DNA of 64,000 nucleotides from Bacteriovoracaceae bacterium (GTDB lineage: Bacteria; Bdellovibrionota; Bacteriovoracia; Bacteriovoracales; Bacteriovoracaceae): positions 62,001 to 126,000 of the forward strand of contig JAFMBV010000001.1 of NCBI GenBank assembly GCA_017858255.1. The letters run 5' to 3'. The notes under the pieces were generated by a model. That model saw nothing but the letters and a program-made list of their open reading frames with translations, did no database searches and had not been told where the DNA came from. Positions 9,902 to 22,306 of this stretch are shown here, piece after piece. The translations under genes were made by a program, and so were the position numbers. Position 1 is the stretch's first letter; the number at the start of each line of letters is the position of its first letter.

Positions 9902-10345
9902 CGTAGACATTTCAATTGCAGACATGGCCGCGTCCCAGCCCTTGTTTCCTGCTTTTGTCCCAGCTCTTTCTATTGCCTGCTCAATGTTATCAGTTGTTAT
10001 GACTCCAAAAATAACAGGAACATCTGTATCAAGAGAAACTCTTGAAATACCTTTTGCCACTTCAGCGGAGACAAAGTCAAAGTGAGGCGTGCTACCTCTT
10101 ATGACAGCGCCAAGACAAATAATGGCATCATAATTATTTGTAACCGCCATCTTTTTTGCGACCAAAGGAATTTCATAGGCTCCAGGAACCCAACTAACTG
10201 CTACATTATCCATATTTCCTGAATGTCTTTTTATACAGTCAATCGCTCCGCCTAATAATTTACTTGAAATAAATTCGTTGAAACGGCCAACGACGATTCC
10301 GAACTTCTTTCCTTCAGCTGATAAATGTCCTTCAAATGTTTTCAT
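9881..10345 (-). CDS. ribH: 6,7-dimethyl-8-ribityllumazine synthase
   Basis: This enzyme condenses 5-amino-6-ribitylaminouracil with dihydroxybutanone phosphate in riboflavin synthesis. Family blocks are FNEFIS near the N-terminus, [23 protein letters not shown] with the catalytic His, and the C-terminal [17 protein letters not shown]. An upstream in-frame ATG at 10354 exists; I favour ATG 10345 because GGAAG lies just ahead of it, though the spacing is short. It is the last gene of ribD-ribE-ribBA-ribH. It ends inside the convergent methyltransferase gene. Confidence 0.95.
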   Translation of the reverse strand: MKTFEGHLSAEGKKFGIVVGRFNEFISSKLLGGAIDCIKRHSGNMDNVAVSWVPGAYEIPLVAKKMAVTNNYDAIICLGAVIRGSTPHFDFVSAEVAKGISRVSLDTDVPVIFGVITTDNIEQAIERAGTKAGNKGWDAAMSAIEMSTLIGNIE

Positions 10346-10368
10346 AACTTCCATCCATCTTTTAAGGT

Positions 10369-11595
10369 TTACTTAATATTATTTAAAATATGACCAAGTT
10401 TTTCTTTTTTAGTTTTTAAATATTCATAATTTACACTATTGGGCTCTATTTCGAGAGATACTCTTTCAACTAGTTCTAGATCAAATCCCTCTAGACCCAC
10501 TATTTTTCTTGGGTTATTTGTTAATAACCTGAATTTCTTAACACCTAATTGTTTAAGAATTTCTGCGCCAATACCATATTCGCGTAAATCATCTTTAAAG
10601 CCGAGCTTTTTATTGGCTTCAACAGTGTCATAACCCTCGTCTTGTAATGCGTAGGCTTTAATTTTATTTGGTAATCCAATGCCCCGGCCTTCTTGCCTTA
10701 AATAGACAAGAACTCCCTTTCCTTCTTTTGCAATTTCTTCCATGGCCTTCTCTAACTGTTTGCCACATTCGCATCGCATCGATCCAAAAATATCTCCCGT
10801 AAAACATTCCGAATGAACTCTTACTAACGTTGCCTCTTCAGGTTTTATGTCACCCATTGTGAGAGCAATATGATGGGGTTGTTTTGAAAGATCTGTCTCA
10901 AAAAGATGTAATTGAAATTCACCAAACTTATTAGGGAACTTAACCTTTGAAGTCTCTCTTATTTTTGGTCCAGATTCTTCAACTTCAGGTAACTTGTGAT
11001 TTCTTCTAAATTCAATTAAATCTTTAATTGTAATTATTTTTAAATTCCATTCCTTGGCCAGAACCAGAAGACGATCTCTTCTGGCCATTGTTCCATCTTC
11101 ATCCATAATTTCACAGATAACGCCTACAGGCTGACAATCTGCTAAAATGGCCAAGTCTACAGCTGCTTCAGTATGGCCAGCTCTCTCAAGGACACCACCA
11201 GGTTTTGAAATTAGTGGAAATATATGACCAGGTCTTAGTAGATCTCCTGGTTTTGTACTTTCTTTTGTTAATAATTCGATTGTATCTGATCTATCTTTAG
11301 CAGATATGCCAGTACCCCCAGCAGCACAGTCAATTGAAACAGTAAAAGCCGTTTCGTGAATTGAATCATTTTGATTAACCATTAAATCAAGTTCAAGTCT
11401 TTGAGCATTCTTCTTTGTAATTGGAGCACAAATAATGCCCCTGCCTTTTATGGCCATAAAGTTTATGGCCTCAGGAGTAACCTTATCGGCCGCCATAATG
11501 AGGTCACCCTCATTTTCTCGGTCTTCATCATCAAGGACAATAACCATTTTCCCCAATTTTAATTCTTCAATTGCTTCTTCTATTTTATCAAACAT
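10369..11595 (-). CDS. ribBA: Bifunctional DHBP synthase / GTP cyclohydrolase II
   Basis: It makes both riboflavin precursors. Residues 1 to ~200 are 3,4-dihydroxy-2-butanone-4-phosphate synthase ([30 protein letters not shown]). Residues ~210-408 are GTP cyclohydrolase II with the zinc-binding pattern [16 protein letters not shown] and [11 protein letters not shown]. Both active-site sets look intact, so the fusion should be fully bifunctional. ribE ends one base upstream and ribH starts shortly downstream, consistent with one transcript. Confidence 0.96.
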   Translation of the reverse strand: MFDKIEEAIEELKLGKMVIVLDDEDRENEGDLIMAADKVTPEAINFMAIKGRGIICAPITKKNAQRLELDLMVNQNDSIHETAFTVSIDCAAGGTGISAKDRSDTIELLTKESTKPGDLLRPGHIFPLISKPGGVLERAGHTEAAVDLAILADCQPVGVICEIMDEDGTMARRDRLLVLAKEWNLKIITIKDLIEFRRNHKLPEVEESGPKIRETSKVKFPNKFGEFQLHLFETDLSKQPHHIALTMGDIKPEEATLVRVHSECFTGDIFGSMRCECGKQLEKAMEEIAKEGKGVLVYLRQEGRGIGLPNKIKAYALQDEGYDTVEANKKLGFKDDLREYGIGAEILKQLGVKKFRLLTNNPRKIVGLEGFDLELVERVSLEIEPNSVNYEYLKTKKEKLGHILNNIK

Positions 11596-11596
11596 A

Positions 11597-12274
11597 TTAA
11601 TTCCAAAACCCTTGAGATTTTAACCACTCTTCGGTTACTTTGCTCTGTGACGTTTCTTTCACATATTTATCTGATTTACCACCATGAAACAGGAGGTTTT
11701 CCACATATTTGGCTAAGATATCCACTTCAATATTTAAAATATCCCCATGCTGTGAATATCTAAAAACCGTATTATCCCACGTATGGGGTATTATCGAAAC
11801 TTTCCCACAACACTTGTCTAAGTCCAAATCGCTTACCGTTAAACTAACTCCATTTAAAGTAATGGAGCCTTCTTTAACCACATACTTCATTAAGTCTTTT
11901 GAAATACTAAAATTCAGTTCGTAGTTTTTACCACTTTGGCTCCAACCTAATATTTTACCAGTGCCATTGACGTGTCCCTGGACCAAATGACCACCAAGCC
12001 TATCGCTTAACCTTAGTGCCAATTCTAAATTTACATAAGTGTTAGTCTTTAGATTTTGAAAATTCGTCTTTTCCAGAGTTGTTTTTACTGCTTGAACAGT
12101 AAAAGTTGTGTCCGTAAAGGATACTACCGTCTGGCATGCTCCATTTATTGAAACTGAATCATCAACCTTAACTTCTTTTGCTATCGTTGAATCATGAATC
12201 GTAATCTTATATCCCTCAGCTATTCTCACTACCGAAGAAACTTTACCTATTGAATTTACCAGCCCAGTAAACAT
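11597..12274 (-). CDS. ribE: Riboflavin synthase alpha chain
   Basis: It dismutates two lumazine molecules to riboflavin. The family N-terminus MFTGLV fixes the start at 12274; a longer frame to 12322 only reads into ribD. Two lumazine-binding repeats are present ([26 protein letters not shown] in the first; [13 protein letters not shown] in the second). The protein is 225 residues, slightly longer than typical because of a C-terminal tail. Its ATG shares one base with the ribD stop codon (TAATG), implying translational coupling. Confidence 0.94.
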   Translation of the reverse strand: MFTGLVNSIGKVSSVVRIAEGYKITIHDSTIAKEVKVDDSVSINGACQTVVSFTDTTFTVQAVKTTLEKTNFQNLKTNTYVNLELALRLSDRLGGHLVQGHVNGTGKILGWSQSGKNYELNFSISKDLMKYVVKEGSITLNGVSLTVSDLDLDKCCGKVSIIPHTWDNTVFRYSQHGDILNIEVDILAKYVENLLFHGGKSDKYVKETSQSKVTEEWLKSQGFWN

Positions 12275-13359
12275 TACTTTAAAACCTCGAGTACAGCTTC
12301 TTGGGAACGAAGTATTCTCCATGTCCCATTTAACTCTTTTGCTTCACTCATTAACTTATTTTTCTCATTATTGAATAATGAAGGTCCATTACCAATTACC
12401 TTTGTTGAAAAATAAAATGTTGCCTCATCATAACTTTCTTCTTCTATAAGAGATGAGATCAAAACGGCGCCACCCTCAACTAGGATTGAACAAATATTCT
12501 CTTTATAAAGATCTTTAAATGTTTCAGTCCATGTTGAGCTTTTTTTAATTGATTTTAAAAGAGGGTGCTTCAATTCTTTCTTGTTAAAAATATTGATGAC
12601 TGGCTTATCTGATTTAAAAATATTTAAGTGTAAATCCTTCTCTTCCAAATCCCCAATGATTATCTTATGAGTTTCTTTTAAAACTTTATCACTTTCCCTA
12701 GCATTTAAACTTGGATTATCCTGCCTCAAAGTATTCTTACCTATCATGACGGCATCATACTTTAATCGAAGAGCATGCACCTCTTGCCTTGCAAAATCTG
12801 AGGTAATCCACCTTGAGTCACCCTCACTTGTTGCGATCCTTCCATCCAAAGTGCTCGCTACCTTTAAGTGAATAAAGGGTTGTTTTTTTGCCATATTTTT
12901 AAAAAATATCTTATTTTGCTTCTTGGCCTCTTCCTCTAGAACCGAAAGTACAACATCCACACTATCGTTTCTCAAAGTATCCACACCCTTACCCGAAACC
13001 AAGGGGTTGGGATCCAGTGCTGCAATTACAACTCTCTTAATCTTCTTTTTAATTAGTAAATCAGTACATGGCGGAGTGATTTTATTCGTATGGCAACATG
13101 GCTCGAGAGTACAATATAATGTCGAACCCTCGACATCCTCACTTGCATTTTTTATAGCATTTACTTCAGCATGACCTTCACCCCTTACTTGATGATGGCC
13201 TTCGCCTATAATCTTCCCATTCTTTACTAAGACAGCTCCCACCAATGGGTTAGGGGACACAGTTGAGCTACCTAGCTCTGCTAAGTCTAAAGCTCTTCTC
13301 ATGTACTGAACGTCATTTTCTAGCATTGCATTAACTCTTTGTTTTTCTGTTTTTGACAT
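12274..13359 (-). CDS. ribD: Bifunctional pyrimidine deaminase / 5-amino-6-(5-phosphoribosylamino)uracil reductase
   Basis: It performs steps two and three of riboflavin synthesis. The N-terminal deaminase shows GHAEVNAI and a zinc motif PCCH...PPC in which the usual GRT is replaced (TNKITPPC). The C-terminal reductase shows STLDGRIATSEGDSRWIT and ILVEGGAVL. The longest frame starts at 13401, but ATG 13359 (MSKTEKQ) or ATG 13326 (MLEND) fits the family better; neither has a strong ribosome site. It is the first gene of the rib operon. I see no RFN (FMN riboswitch) pattern in the 180-base gap upstream. Confidence 0.93.
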   Translation of the reverse strand: MSKTEKQRVNAMLENDVQYMRRALDLAELGSSTVSPNPLVGAVLVKNGKIIGEGHHQVRGEGHAEVNAIKNASEDVEGSTLYCTLEPCCHTNKITPPCTDLLIKKKIKRVVIAALDPNPLVSGKGVDTLRNDSVDVVLSVLEEEAKKQNKIFFKNMAKKQPFIHLKVASTLDGRIATSEGDSRWITSDFARQEVHALRLKYDAVMIGKNTLRQDNPSLNARESDKVLKETHKIIIGDLEEKDLHLNIFKSDKPVINIFNKKELKHPLLKSIKKSSTWTETFKDLYKENICSILVEGGAVLISSLIEEESYDEATFYFSTKVIGNGPSLFNNEKNKLMSEAKELNGTWRILRSQEAVLEVLK

Positions 13360-13581
13360 ATCTCGTCTATAACCTAAAGACAAGAAAGTAAGGCCAAACA
13401 CCCTTTTCCTTCATAGTGTGTGGCCAAGATGACACCACTTTATTCATTAATACTTACATATGTATTTTATTGATTAACAAAAGGCGTTTTACAGCTAGTT
13501 CTTTAGCTTTGCGCAATGTGGAGCTCTGTTAATTCTTGTTAAGTTTATGGTGAATAATTTTATTAATCGGAGGAGAAATTT

Positions 13582-14784
13582 ATGAAATATTTATTTGTTT
13601 TTACCACCCTGCTTCTTTGCCTCAGTAATCAAGCCGAAAGCACTAAGTCCATTAACTTTAGTGGTCAAAATGGTGATGTATTTGAATTAGATTTAATTAA
13701 TACTGTAACGCGCTACAGAGAAGAAGATCGTGACACTACTTGTACACGGAAAGTTCCTTACCAAACTGAAGAGTGCGGTAACGAGACCAGGTACCGTCAA
13801 GAATGCCGCCAAGTTCCTGGCCGTAATGTTTGCCATACTGAATATGAAACACGGTGTAGAACAGTAACCAGATACCGTAGAGAATGTCGCAGAGGTCCAG
13901 ATAGACAAGTTTGCCGTACCACTGATCCTAGGCAAGTCTGTCGTAACGGGGAGTGTCGTACCGTACCTGGTCGCAGGATTTGCGACACACAACCTGGCCA
14001 ACAAACCTGTCGCCAAGTTCCATACCAAGATAGAGAGTGTACGCGTGAACCTAGAAGAGTTTGCAACTGGGAGCCTAGTAGAAATGTTTGTAGCCAAGTT
14101 CCTTACCAAGAATGGGTATGTCGTATGGTTACTCGCTATAGAGATGAAACATATGCCTGTAGAAGAACAGTTAGAATTCCCTATAGCTTTGATCGCAAGG
14201 TAAGCTCATCAGTGGAAATTAACTATAATGATGATGCTCCAAAAACCAATGTAGATTTTGATTTCATTATGGATGAATTATCAGAGGTCACTGTAAAGGC
14301 TAAAGACAAATCAAGAAAGCCAGTCCTAATTAGCATGAAAAAAGTTACATCTCGTCTTGATATGCCTGATTCATCGAGCTCTAGTGTTACCTTTGATTTT
14401 GAATTCTTTGATAAAGAGAAAGAACTTGAGCCAATTAAGAAAGCAATTCAAGGAATGGGTCTATCTCAAAGCGCAGCCTGGTTCACTATTGGTTATGTCT
14501 CTAAACCTGAAAGAATTAAAGTTGCCCTAAAGATAGTTAGAGATGGTCCGTTCTCTGGTGCAAAGACTTTATTTAATAAAACACTTAATCATACAGAGCT
14601 CTCCTTTCAACAAACCAATAACGGAACTAAGTTACTTGTCGACTTAAGTAAATATGGCGTTAGTTTGAAAGATAAGAAGCATGATGTCACTGTTGAGGTT
14701 TCACTTAACTTTGAAGATGAAATCATAAACAGAACAAGAGAGCCGTTAACTAGAAGACAAAATTTCGAAATTAAGGTTAACTAG
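13582..14784 (+). CDS. Secreted Cys/Arg-rich repeat protein of unknown function
   Basis: I do not recognise this protein. It has a clear signal peptide (residues 1-19, ending near QAES), then about residues 50-175 form a repeat region with 16 cysteines and very many arginines. Recurring units are TRYR-EC, C-R-VP-R/Y and RQVC. The cysteines are spaced 8-14 residues apart. Residues ~180-400 lack cysteine, alternate charged and beta-prone stretches, and look like an ordinary extracellular beta domain. A strong ribosome site (GGAGGAG) precedes the ATG, and a strong terminator follows, so it is probably a single-gene unit. The even cysteine count and export suggest disulfide bonding; this is inference. 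Confidence 0.9.
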   Translation: MKYLFVFTTLLLCLSNQAESTKSINFSGQNGDVFELDLINTVTRYREEDRDTTCTRKVPYQTEECGNETRYRQECRQVPGRNVCHTEYETRCRTVTRYRRECRRGPDRQVCRTTDPRQVCRNGECRTVPGRRICDTQPGQQTCRQVPYQDRECTREPRRVCNWEPSRNVCSQVPYQEWVCRMVTRYRDETYACRRTVRIPYSFDRKVSSSVEINYNDDAPKTNVDFDFIMDELSEVTVKAKDKSRKPVLISMKKVTSRLDMPDSSSSSVTFDFEFFDKEKELEPIKKAIQGMGLSQSAAWFTIGYVSKPERIKVALKIVRDGPFSGAKTLFNKTLNHTELSFQQTNNGTKLLVDLSKYGVSLKDKKHDVTVEVSLNFEDEIINRTREPLTRRQNFEIKVN

Positions 14785-14810
14785 AAATTTTTCAAAAATT
14801 TAAAAATAAA

Positions 14811-14840
14811 AAGGGGGCTCTTAGAGCCCCCTTCTTTTTG
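14811..14840. terminator. Bidirectional rho-independent terminator
   Basis: A perfect 10-bp stem AAGGGGGCTC/GAGCCCCCTT (14811-14820 and 14824-14833) has a TTA loop. It is followed by CTTTTT on the plus strand and by a run of T on the minus strand. It sits between the convergent Cys/Arg-rich gene and atpE, and can end both transcripts. Confidence 0.92.
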
Positions 14841-14858
14841 TATATATTTTTTTAAGAA

Positions 14859-15161
14859 TTATACAAGGAAGATTGTGATAAGTGTAAAGATCACAAGTGA
14901 TTCCATAAGAGCAAGACCAAGAATCATTGGTACAAAAAGCTTATCAGCTGCAGCTGGGTTACGGGCCATACCTTCAAGAGCTACAGAAGCAGCTGCTGAT
15001 TGAGCACGTGTACCTGCGTATGCTGCGAAAGCTACCGCTAGGAAATACATTGGAACTTTTGTGAATTCATTCATTGGGATAAGTGTAGTCATTCCACCCT
15101 CTTGAGCGAATACTGCACCAGAAACAACAACTGCCAAAAATGCTACTAGAAATTTGTTCAT
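14859..15161 (-). CDS. atpE: ATP synthase subunit c
   Basis: This is the ring-forming proteolipid of F0. Two membrane helices flank the polar loop ARNPAA. The ion-binding Glu87 lies in ALMESLVIF of helix 2. Gln54 in helix 1 and Ser88 align with Gln32 and Ser66 of sodium-type c rings, while the positions of Thr67 and Tyr70 are Leu89 and Phe92. The N-terminal ~19 residues look like a cleavable signal peptide (ending AVFA, then QEGG), making it 100 residues instead of about 80. ATG 15161 is preferred to 15167 because AGGAGA is 7 bases ahead. It is the last gene of the atpZ-I-B-E block. Confidence 0.95.
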   Translation of the reverse strand: MNKFLVAFLAVVVSGAVFAQEGGMTTLIPMNEFTKVPMYFLAVAFAAYAGTRAQSAAASVALEGMARNPAAADKLFVPMILGLALMESLVIFTLITIFLV

Positions 15162-15204
15162 AACCATTCTCCTAAATTAGTGGTTAAAAGTTTAAGCCTA
15201 TATC

Positions 15205-15972
15205 TTAGTGATGATCTTCATCATGATCGTGATGAGCAACCGCCATTTGAATATAAACCATTGTTAAAACTGTAAAAACATAAGCTTGAATTAACGAAAC
15301 TAGAATTCCTAGAATCATAAAGATAATTGGAACTCCAATAGCTACTAGGTTTGAAAACTGAGAGAGAACAATGTGGTCTCCCATCATGTTTGATCTTAAA
15401 CGAAGTGCAAGTGATAAAGGTCTAATTACGTTTGAGATTATTTCAATTGGAAAAATTAAAAAAGCTAAATACCAAAGCGGCCCTGCGAAATGCTTTATGT
15501 AATTCCAAGTACCTTGCTCTTTACATCCTTGATAATTGTAATAGATGAAAGAAAATGCACCTAATGCCAAGGTTGTAGACAGATACTCTGTTGGTGGTAA
15601 AAAACCAGGAACAAGACCGATTAGATTTGATATTAAAATTAAGATAAAGATTGAAGCAATAAAAGAAAAATACTTTGGACCTTCTTCTTCGCCAATAATG
15701 CCCTTGCATTGGCCGTATATGAACTCACCATAAAGCTCGACTATATTTCTAAATGTAATTCCTCTATCTGGAATAACAACATTGGAAACTTTTGCAATTT
15801 TTGATCTATAGAGCAGACCTGAAGCCAGAAGAACTATACCTACCAAGATAAATGTTAATGTGTGCCCTGGTATATGAAGAGTATGAGACAGATTCCCAAA
15901 CCAAGTATAGCCAGATGCGGCCAATGTATTTGTAGAAAGAACTGTCAAAAGTGCAATTAGTGATCTTTTCAT
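15205..15972 (-). CDS. atpB: ATP synthase subunit a
   Basis: This is the stator half-channel subunit of F0. The essential Arg is Arg191 in SLALRLRSN, matching Arg210 of E. coli. Several membrane helices are visible, including LILISNLIGLVPGFLPP and FLIFPIEIIS. The first ~19 residues are signal-peptide-like (TNTLAASG). The C-terminus is His/Asp-rich (HHDHDEDHH), which is unusual and might bind metal. It lies 43 bases upstream of atpE in an F0-only operon; the F1 genes are at 35.5-41.3 kb. Confidence 0.95.
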   Translation of the reverse strand: MKRSLIALLTVLSTNTLAASGYTWFGNLSHTLHIPGHTLTFILVGIVLLASGLLYRSKIAKVSNVVIPDRGITFRNIVELYGEFIYGQCKGIIGEEEGPKYFSFIASIFILILISNLIGLVPGFLPPTEYLSTTLALGAFSFIYYNYQGCKEQGTWNYIKHFAGPLWYLAFLIFPIEIISNVIRPLSLALRLRSNMMGDHIVLSQFSNLVAIGVPIIFMILGILVSLIQAYVFTVLTMVYIQMAVAHHDHDEDHH

Positions 15973-16006
15973 TTTATAAACCCATTAACATCCCTATGGA
16001 TGCTAC

Positions 16007-16378
16007 TTATTTCAAGTTTTTGCGTAGCCCAACGCCAAGCACAAAAATCTGAGTTACATAATTGAGTACCGCAAGTATTATCCTATTCCCCATAAAATGT
16101 ACACCTATACCAATTGAGCCAAACAGAAAAACCACATGGAAAAACATATAGAGTGCCAATCTTCCTTTCTTTAACTTGCCCGTGACCCTCGACTCTTGAT
16201 CCATCACCAAAGTAAGTAGAATGGCCATTAGCATGAATAGGCTTATGATTGTTGCTATATAAACGAATATAATTGAATATACTTCGGTAGAGTTTCTTCC
16301 AAATAAGCAAAACAGGAAAGTGCTTACTATTGAAAGCGGCCAAAATAACTTGTGATCAATCTTTTTTATTAATTCCAT
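16007..16378 (-). CDS. atpI: Small membrane protein, AtpI-like
   Basis: The 123-residue protein has about four predicted membrane segments and basic ends. No signature residues identify it. The name comes from position, size and topology: it sits between an AtpZ-like gene and atpB, exactly where the c-ring assembly factor AtpI lies in other F0 operons. It overlaps the preceding small gene by 23 bases. It could instead be an unrelated membrane protein. Confidence 0.6.
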   Translation of the reverse strand: MELIKKIDHKLFWPLSIVSTFLFCLFGRNSTEVYSIIFVYIATIISLFMLMAILLTLVMDQESRVTGKLKKGRLALYMFFHVVFLFGSIGIGVHFMGNRIILAVLNYVTQIFVLGVGLRKNLK

Positions 16379-16556
16379 GCCAGATCAATAGTCCAAAAGT
16401 ACTTATAATTACAAATAAAAATAATATTATTCCAACCGTTCTGGATATAAAACCCTTGTCCACCATCCAAAATGACAAAAGGGCGATACCGAAAATTGTA
16501 GACGGTAGCGAGAGTGCGATTCCTAATGCGGCCATCCAATTGCGTGGAACCTTCAA
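16356..16556 (-). CDS. atpZ: AtpZ-like two-helix membrane protein
   Basis: The 66-residue product has two membrane segments (about residues 8-30 and 37-58) separated by a short loop, the size and topology of the AtpZ/AtpI-accessory family (F0F1-ATPase subunit, putative). It starts 4 bases after the TPR lipoprotein gene and overlaps the AtpI-like gene, so it belongs to the same transcript as atpB and atpE. The family may influence ion uptake or F0 assembly; this is inferred from context. Confidence 0.62.
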   Translation of the reverse strand: MKVPRNWMAALGIALSLPSTIFGIALLSFWMVDKGFISRTVGIILFLFVIISTFGLLIWHGINKKD

Positions 16557-16560
16557 TTAA

Positions 16561-17346
16561 TTACCGCTTTCTAGCGACTCTTCTCTCATATATTCCTTTT
16601 AAGCGATTTTTTATTACCTCAGTATTGGGATATTCACCGAGAATCGAATAATACAAATTATAGGCAACTTTAAGTTTCTCCATAGTTTCATAGGCATTCG
16701 CCATTAAAAACTTTGTTTGGACTATATTATCCCTTCTTTTTTCTCTCTTAAGATAAAACTTCCAAATCTCAACAGATTTTTCCCACTTTTTTTCTTGAAA
16801 ATAAATAAGGCCTTCATAGTAAGTAGCTCGATCCCTATACTCATGCCCTTTATTTTTTTTAATTTCATCAAAAAGCATAAAAGATTCTACGTATTCTTCA
16901 TTATTAAAAGTACTTAATGCGTACCTAAAACTATAGAAATCCTGCTTTGCAAGTTTTGGGCTAAAGAGACTTAACTTTTTATAGATATCTTTGGATTTAG
17001 TATAATTCTTTAAATAACTGAAATAAATTTCACCCATTCTCTCCTGAGTTTTTACCAGCCATAACGGCTCATCACTCATTTTCATAATGGTTTGATAAAA
17101 GGGGAGAGCCTCTCTGTTTTTGGAAAGATAAATAGAATACAAGTCTCCCAACTGATAATTAATTTTAACTTGAATTTCATTGGGAGGATTTTTTCTCAGT
17201 ATCGATTTGTATTTTTTAATCGCAGCTTCATAATTTTGCTGAATAATATATTGCTGCGCTTGAAGTATTTCCTTATTTAAAGGGGGAGTAAAGTCACATG
17301 AAAGTGACAATACTCCTATTATCAATAGAAGAAATTTATTCTTCAT
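16561..17346 (-). CDS. TPR-repeat lipoprotein (putative)
   Basis: The probable start is ATG 17346, giving a 261-residue protein with a lipoprotein-type signal ending at Cys17 (GVLSLSC). The -3 residue is Ser, so the lipobox is relaxed. The Asp after the Cys is a signal for inner-membrane retention in enterobacteria. The rest is helical with tetratricopeptide-like pairs (for example [32 protein letters not shown]), typical of assembly scaffolds such as BamD/YfgL partners, but no specific homologue is recognised. It overlaps the gyrA stop by 11 bases, so it is translated from the gyrase transcript. Confidence 0.75.
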   Translation of the reverse strand: MKNKFLLLIIGVLSLSCDFTPPLNKEILQAQQYIIQQNYEAAIKKYKSILRKNPPNEIQVKINYQLGDLYSIYLSKNREALPFYQTIMKMSDEPLWLVKTQERMGEIYFSYLKNYTKSKDIYKKLSLFSPKLAKQDFYSFRYALSTFNNEEYVESFMLFDEIKKNKGHEYRDRATYYEGLIYFQEKKWEKSVEIWKFYLKREKRRDNIVQTKFLMANAYETMEKLKVAYNLYYSILGEYPNTEVIKNRLKGIYERRVARKR

Positions 17347-19795
17347 CTTCCTCAACAATATTTTCAACAGCAACAACCTTTTCACCGTCTTTAAGTCTAA
17401 TAATACGAACTCCTTGTGTGGCCCGTCCCATTAAACTAATACCAGAAATTTTGGTTCTTATAACTTGTCCCTTATTGGTAATGATCATTAAATCATCTTC
17501 TTCAGTTACAGGTTTTATTGCGCAAATTTCACCGTTTTTATCTGTGAGACGCATGGCAAGTATACCTTTACCGCCTCTTGTTTGCTTACGGTACTGAGCT
17601 GCTGAAGTACGCTTACCGTAGCCATTCTCTGTAAGTGATAGAATCTCTACATTATCATCAATGATTTCCATACCGATAATTCTTTCAGTATCATCAATAT
17701 TTATACCTTTTACACCTTGAGAAACTCTACCCATCGGACGGCAGTCTTCTTCTGAAAATCTAATAATTTTCCCAGAGGTTGAGCATAAGAGAACATCATG
17801 TTCACCTGTGGTGACCCTAACATTTAATAGGTTATCTCCATCAATGATCTTGATCGCTCTTAAACCACTTTGTTTGATATTTTTGTAATCTGATAGCGAT
17901 GACTTTTTAACAAGTCCTCTCTCAGTTGCAAAAAGTAAAAATTTTCCTTCGATTGCTTCCTCATCCGGAATACAAATAATTTCCTTTATCTTCTCACCAC
18001 TTGGGATTTGAATTAAGTTGGCAATATTTCGTCCCTTATTGGTACGAGATCCTTCTGGAACTGTATAAACCTTCTTAGAAAAAACTGTACCTCTAGAGGT
18101 AAAGAAGAAAAGTGTAGAGTGGGTATTCGCTGTAAATATATTCGTAAAAAAGTCGTCATCACTATTAGCGCCTTTTACACCTGTTCCACCACGTTTCTGA
18201 GTTTTGTAGGTATCAGTTGCCATTCGTTTTATGTAGCCTTTATGGGTAACAGTGACGATAACATCTTCTTTTTTTACTAAATCTTCGATCTGAATTTCAT
18301 CAGCTTTTGCAATGATGTCCGTTTTTCTTTCATCACCATAACTCTCTAGGATTTCTTTAAACTCTTCCTTGATAATCCCTTTAATCAATTCTTCACTATT
18401 GAGTATGCTATCTAAACGAGCAATTTCCTTCATGATAGCTTCATAATCAGCGATTATTTTATCTCTCTCAAGACCTGTTAATCTCTGTAATCTCATATCT
18501 AAGATTGCTTGAGATTGAATTTCAGAAAGTGTGTATGTGGCCATTAGCTTTTGCTTAGCTTGGGCTGGACCTTCTGACTTTTTGATTATCTCTACTAGTT
18601 CGTCAATATTTTCTACGGCAGTTTTTAAACCCAAGAGTATATGGGCTTTTTCTTTGGCTTTTTTAAGTTCGAATACAGTTCTTCGAATAACTACTTCTCT
18701 TCTATGATCAACAAAAGCAAGAAGTTGCTCTTTTAGGTTCATCACTTTTGGAGAACCATTTGAAATACTTAAGAAAATTATTCCAAAAGATGTTTGTAAT
18801 TGTGTGTGCTTATATAGCCTGTTTAAAATTACAGTACCTATTTCACCTTTCTTTAAATCAAGTGCTACTCTAATTCCCTCACGAGAAGATTCATCTCTAA
18901 TATCGGAAATACCTACAATCTGCTTACCATTTACGAGTTCCGCAATTTTCTCAATTAACTTCGCCTTATTTACTTGGTAGGGGAGTTCAGTAATAACAAT
19001 TCTTTCTCTATCCCCGGATTTTCCATGACTCTCTATATCTGTCTTTGCTCTTATTTGAAGAACACCTTTACCAGTATGATAGGCAGACTTTATTCCTTCT
19101 GTTCCATGAATCGTTCCGGAGGTTGGAAAATCTGGTCCAGGAATAATTTGCATCAGTTCATTAATTGTTGTTTCTTCATTATCTAACAATAGAAGTAATG
19201 CATTCATTATTTCAGTTAGGTTATGAGGAGGTATATTAGTGGCCATACCAACTGCAATACCAGATGAACCATTTACTAGAAGATTTGGTACTCTCGTGGG
19301 TAGCACTCTTGGCTCTTTTAATGAGTCATCGTAGTTTGGTTGCCACTCAACAGTTTCTTTATCTAAATCTTTAAGCATCTCTTCTGTCAGCTTCTTCATA
19401 CGGATTTCCGTATATCTCATCGCCGCAGCACTATCACCATCAATTGAACCAAAGTTTCCTTGTCCATCTACTAGCTGGTATCTCATAGAAAAATCTTGAG
19501 CAAGCCTTACAATTGTATTGTAAACCGCAGAATCACCATGTGGGTGGTACTTACCAATAACATCACCAACAACTCTGGCAGATTTTAGAAATGGTTTATT
19601 GTGATAATTTCCCATGGAATGCATGGCATACAAAACTCTTCTATGGACAGGCTTTAATCCATCCCTAACATCAGGTAAAGCACGTCCAATAATAACGGAC
19701 ATGGCATAATCAAGATAACAGCTCCTCATTTCATCTTGGATGAGAACTGGAGCTACATTACTATGAGTTGGATTTTCATTATTACTATTGGCCAT
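17336..19795 (-). CDS. gyrA: DNA gyrase subunit A
   Basis: This is the breakage-reunion subunit of gyrase. The catalytic Tyr is Tyr128 in AAAMRYTE. The quinolone region reads [15 protein letters not shown]: Ser89 matches E. coli Ser83 but Asn93 replaces Asp87. The GyrA box is QKRGGTG near residue 535 (consensus QRRGGKG), which together with six C-terminal beta-pinwheel blades marks it as gyrase rather than topoisomerase IV. The tail is acidic (VEEDEE). It lies 14 bases after gyrB. Confidence 0.97.
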   Translation of the reverse strand: MANSNNENPTHSNVAPVLIQDEMRSCYLDYAMSVIIGRALPDVRDGLKPVHRRVLYAMHSMGNYHNKPFLKSARVVGDVIGKYHPHGDSAVYNTIVRLAQDFSMRYQLVDGQGNFGSIDGDSAAAMRYTEIRMKKLTEEMLKDLDKETVEWQPNYDDSLKEPRVLPTRVPNLLVNGSSGIAVGMATNIPPHNLTEIMNALLLLLDNEETTINELMQIIPGPDFPTSGTIHGTEGIKSAYHTGKGVLQIRAKTDIESHGKSGDRERIVITELPYQVNKAKLIEKIAELVNGKQIVGISDIRDESSREGIRVALDLKKGEIGTVILNRLYKHTQLQTSFGIIFLSISNGSPKVMNLKEQLLAFVDHRREVVIRRTVFELKKAKEKAHILLGLKTAVENIDELVEIIKKSEGPAQAKQKLMATYTLSEIQSQAILDMRLQRLTGLERDKIIADYEAIMKEIARLDSILNSEELIKGIIKEEFKEILESYGDERKTDIIAKADEIQIEDLVKKEDVIVTVTHKGYIKRMATDTYKTQKRGGTGVKGANSDDDFFTNIFTANTHSTLFFFTSRGTVFSKKVYTVPEGSRTNKGRNIANLIQIPSGEKIKEIICIPDEEAIEGKFLLFATERGLVKKSSLSDYKNIKQSGLRAIKIIDGDNLLNVRVTTGEHDVLLCSTSGKIIRFSEEDCRPMGRVSQGVKGINIDDTERIIGMEIIDDNVEILSLTENGYGKRTSAAQYRKQTRGGKGILAMRLTDKNGEICAIKPVTEEDDLMIITNKGQVIRTKISGISLMGRATQGVRIIRLKDGEKVVAVENIVEEDEE

Positions 19796-19809
19796 GAATT
19801 ATTCCTGTA

Positions 19810-22278
<2,469 letters not shown>

Positions 22279-22306
22279 CTATTAATTTTTAGGTTTCAAA
22301 AAAACC

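Noticed and set aside
13360-13581. FMN riboswitch ahead of ribD
   Set aside because: No RFN-type conserved blocks or closing stem could be seen in the gap upstream of ribD.
13693-14109. Long open frames antisense to the Cys/Arg repeat protein
   Set aside because: They arise from the repetitive Arg/Cys codon pattern on the other strand, have no ribosome site and no protein-like composition.
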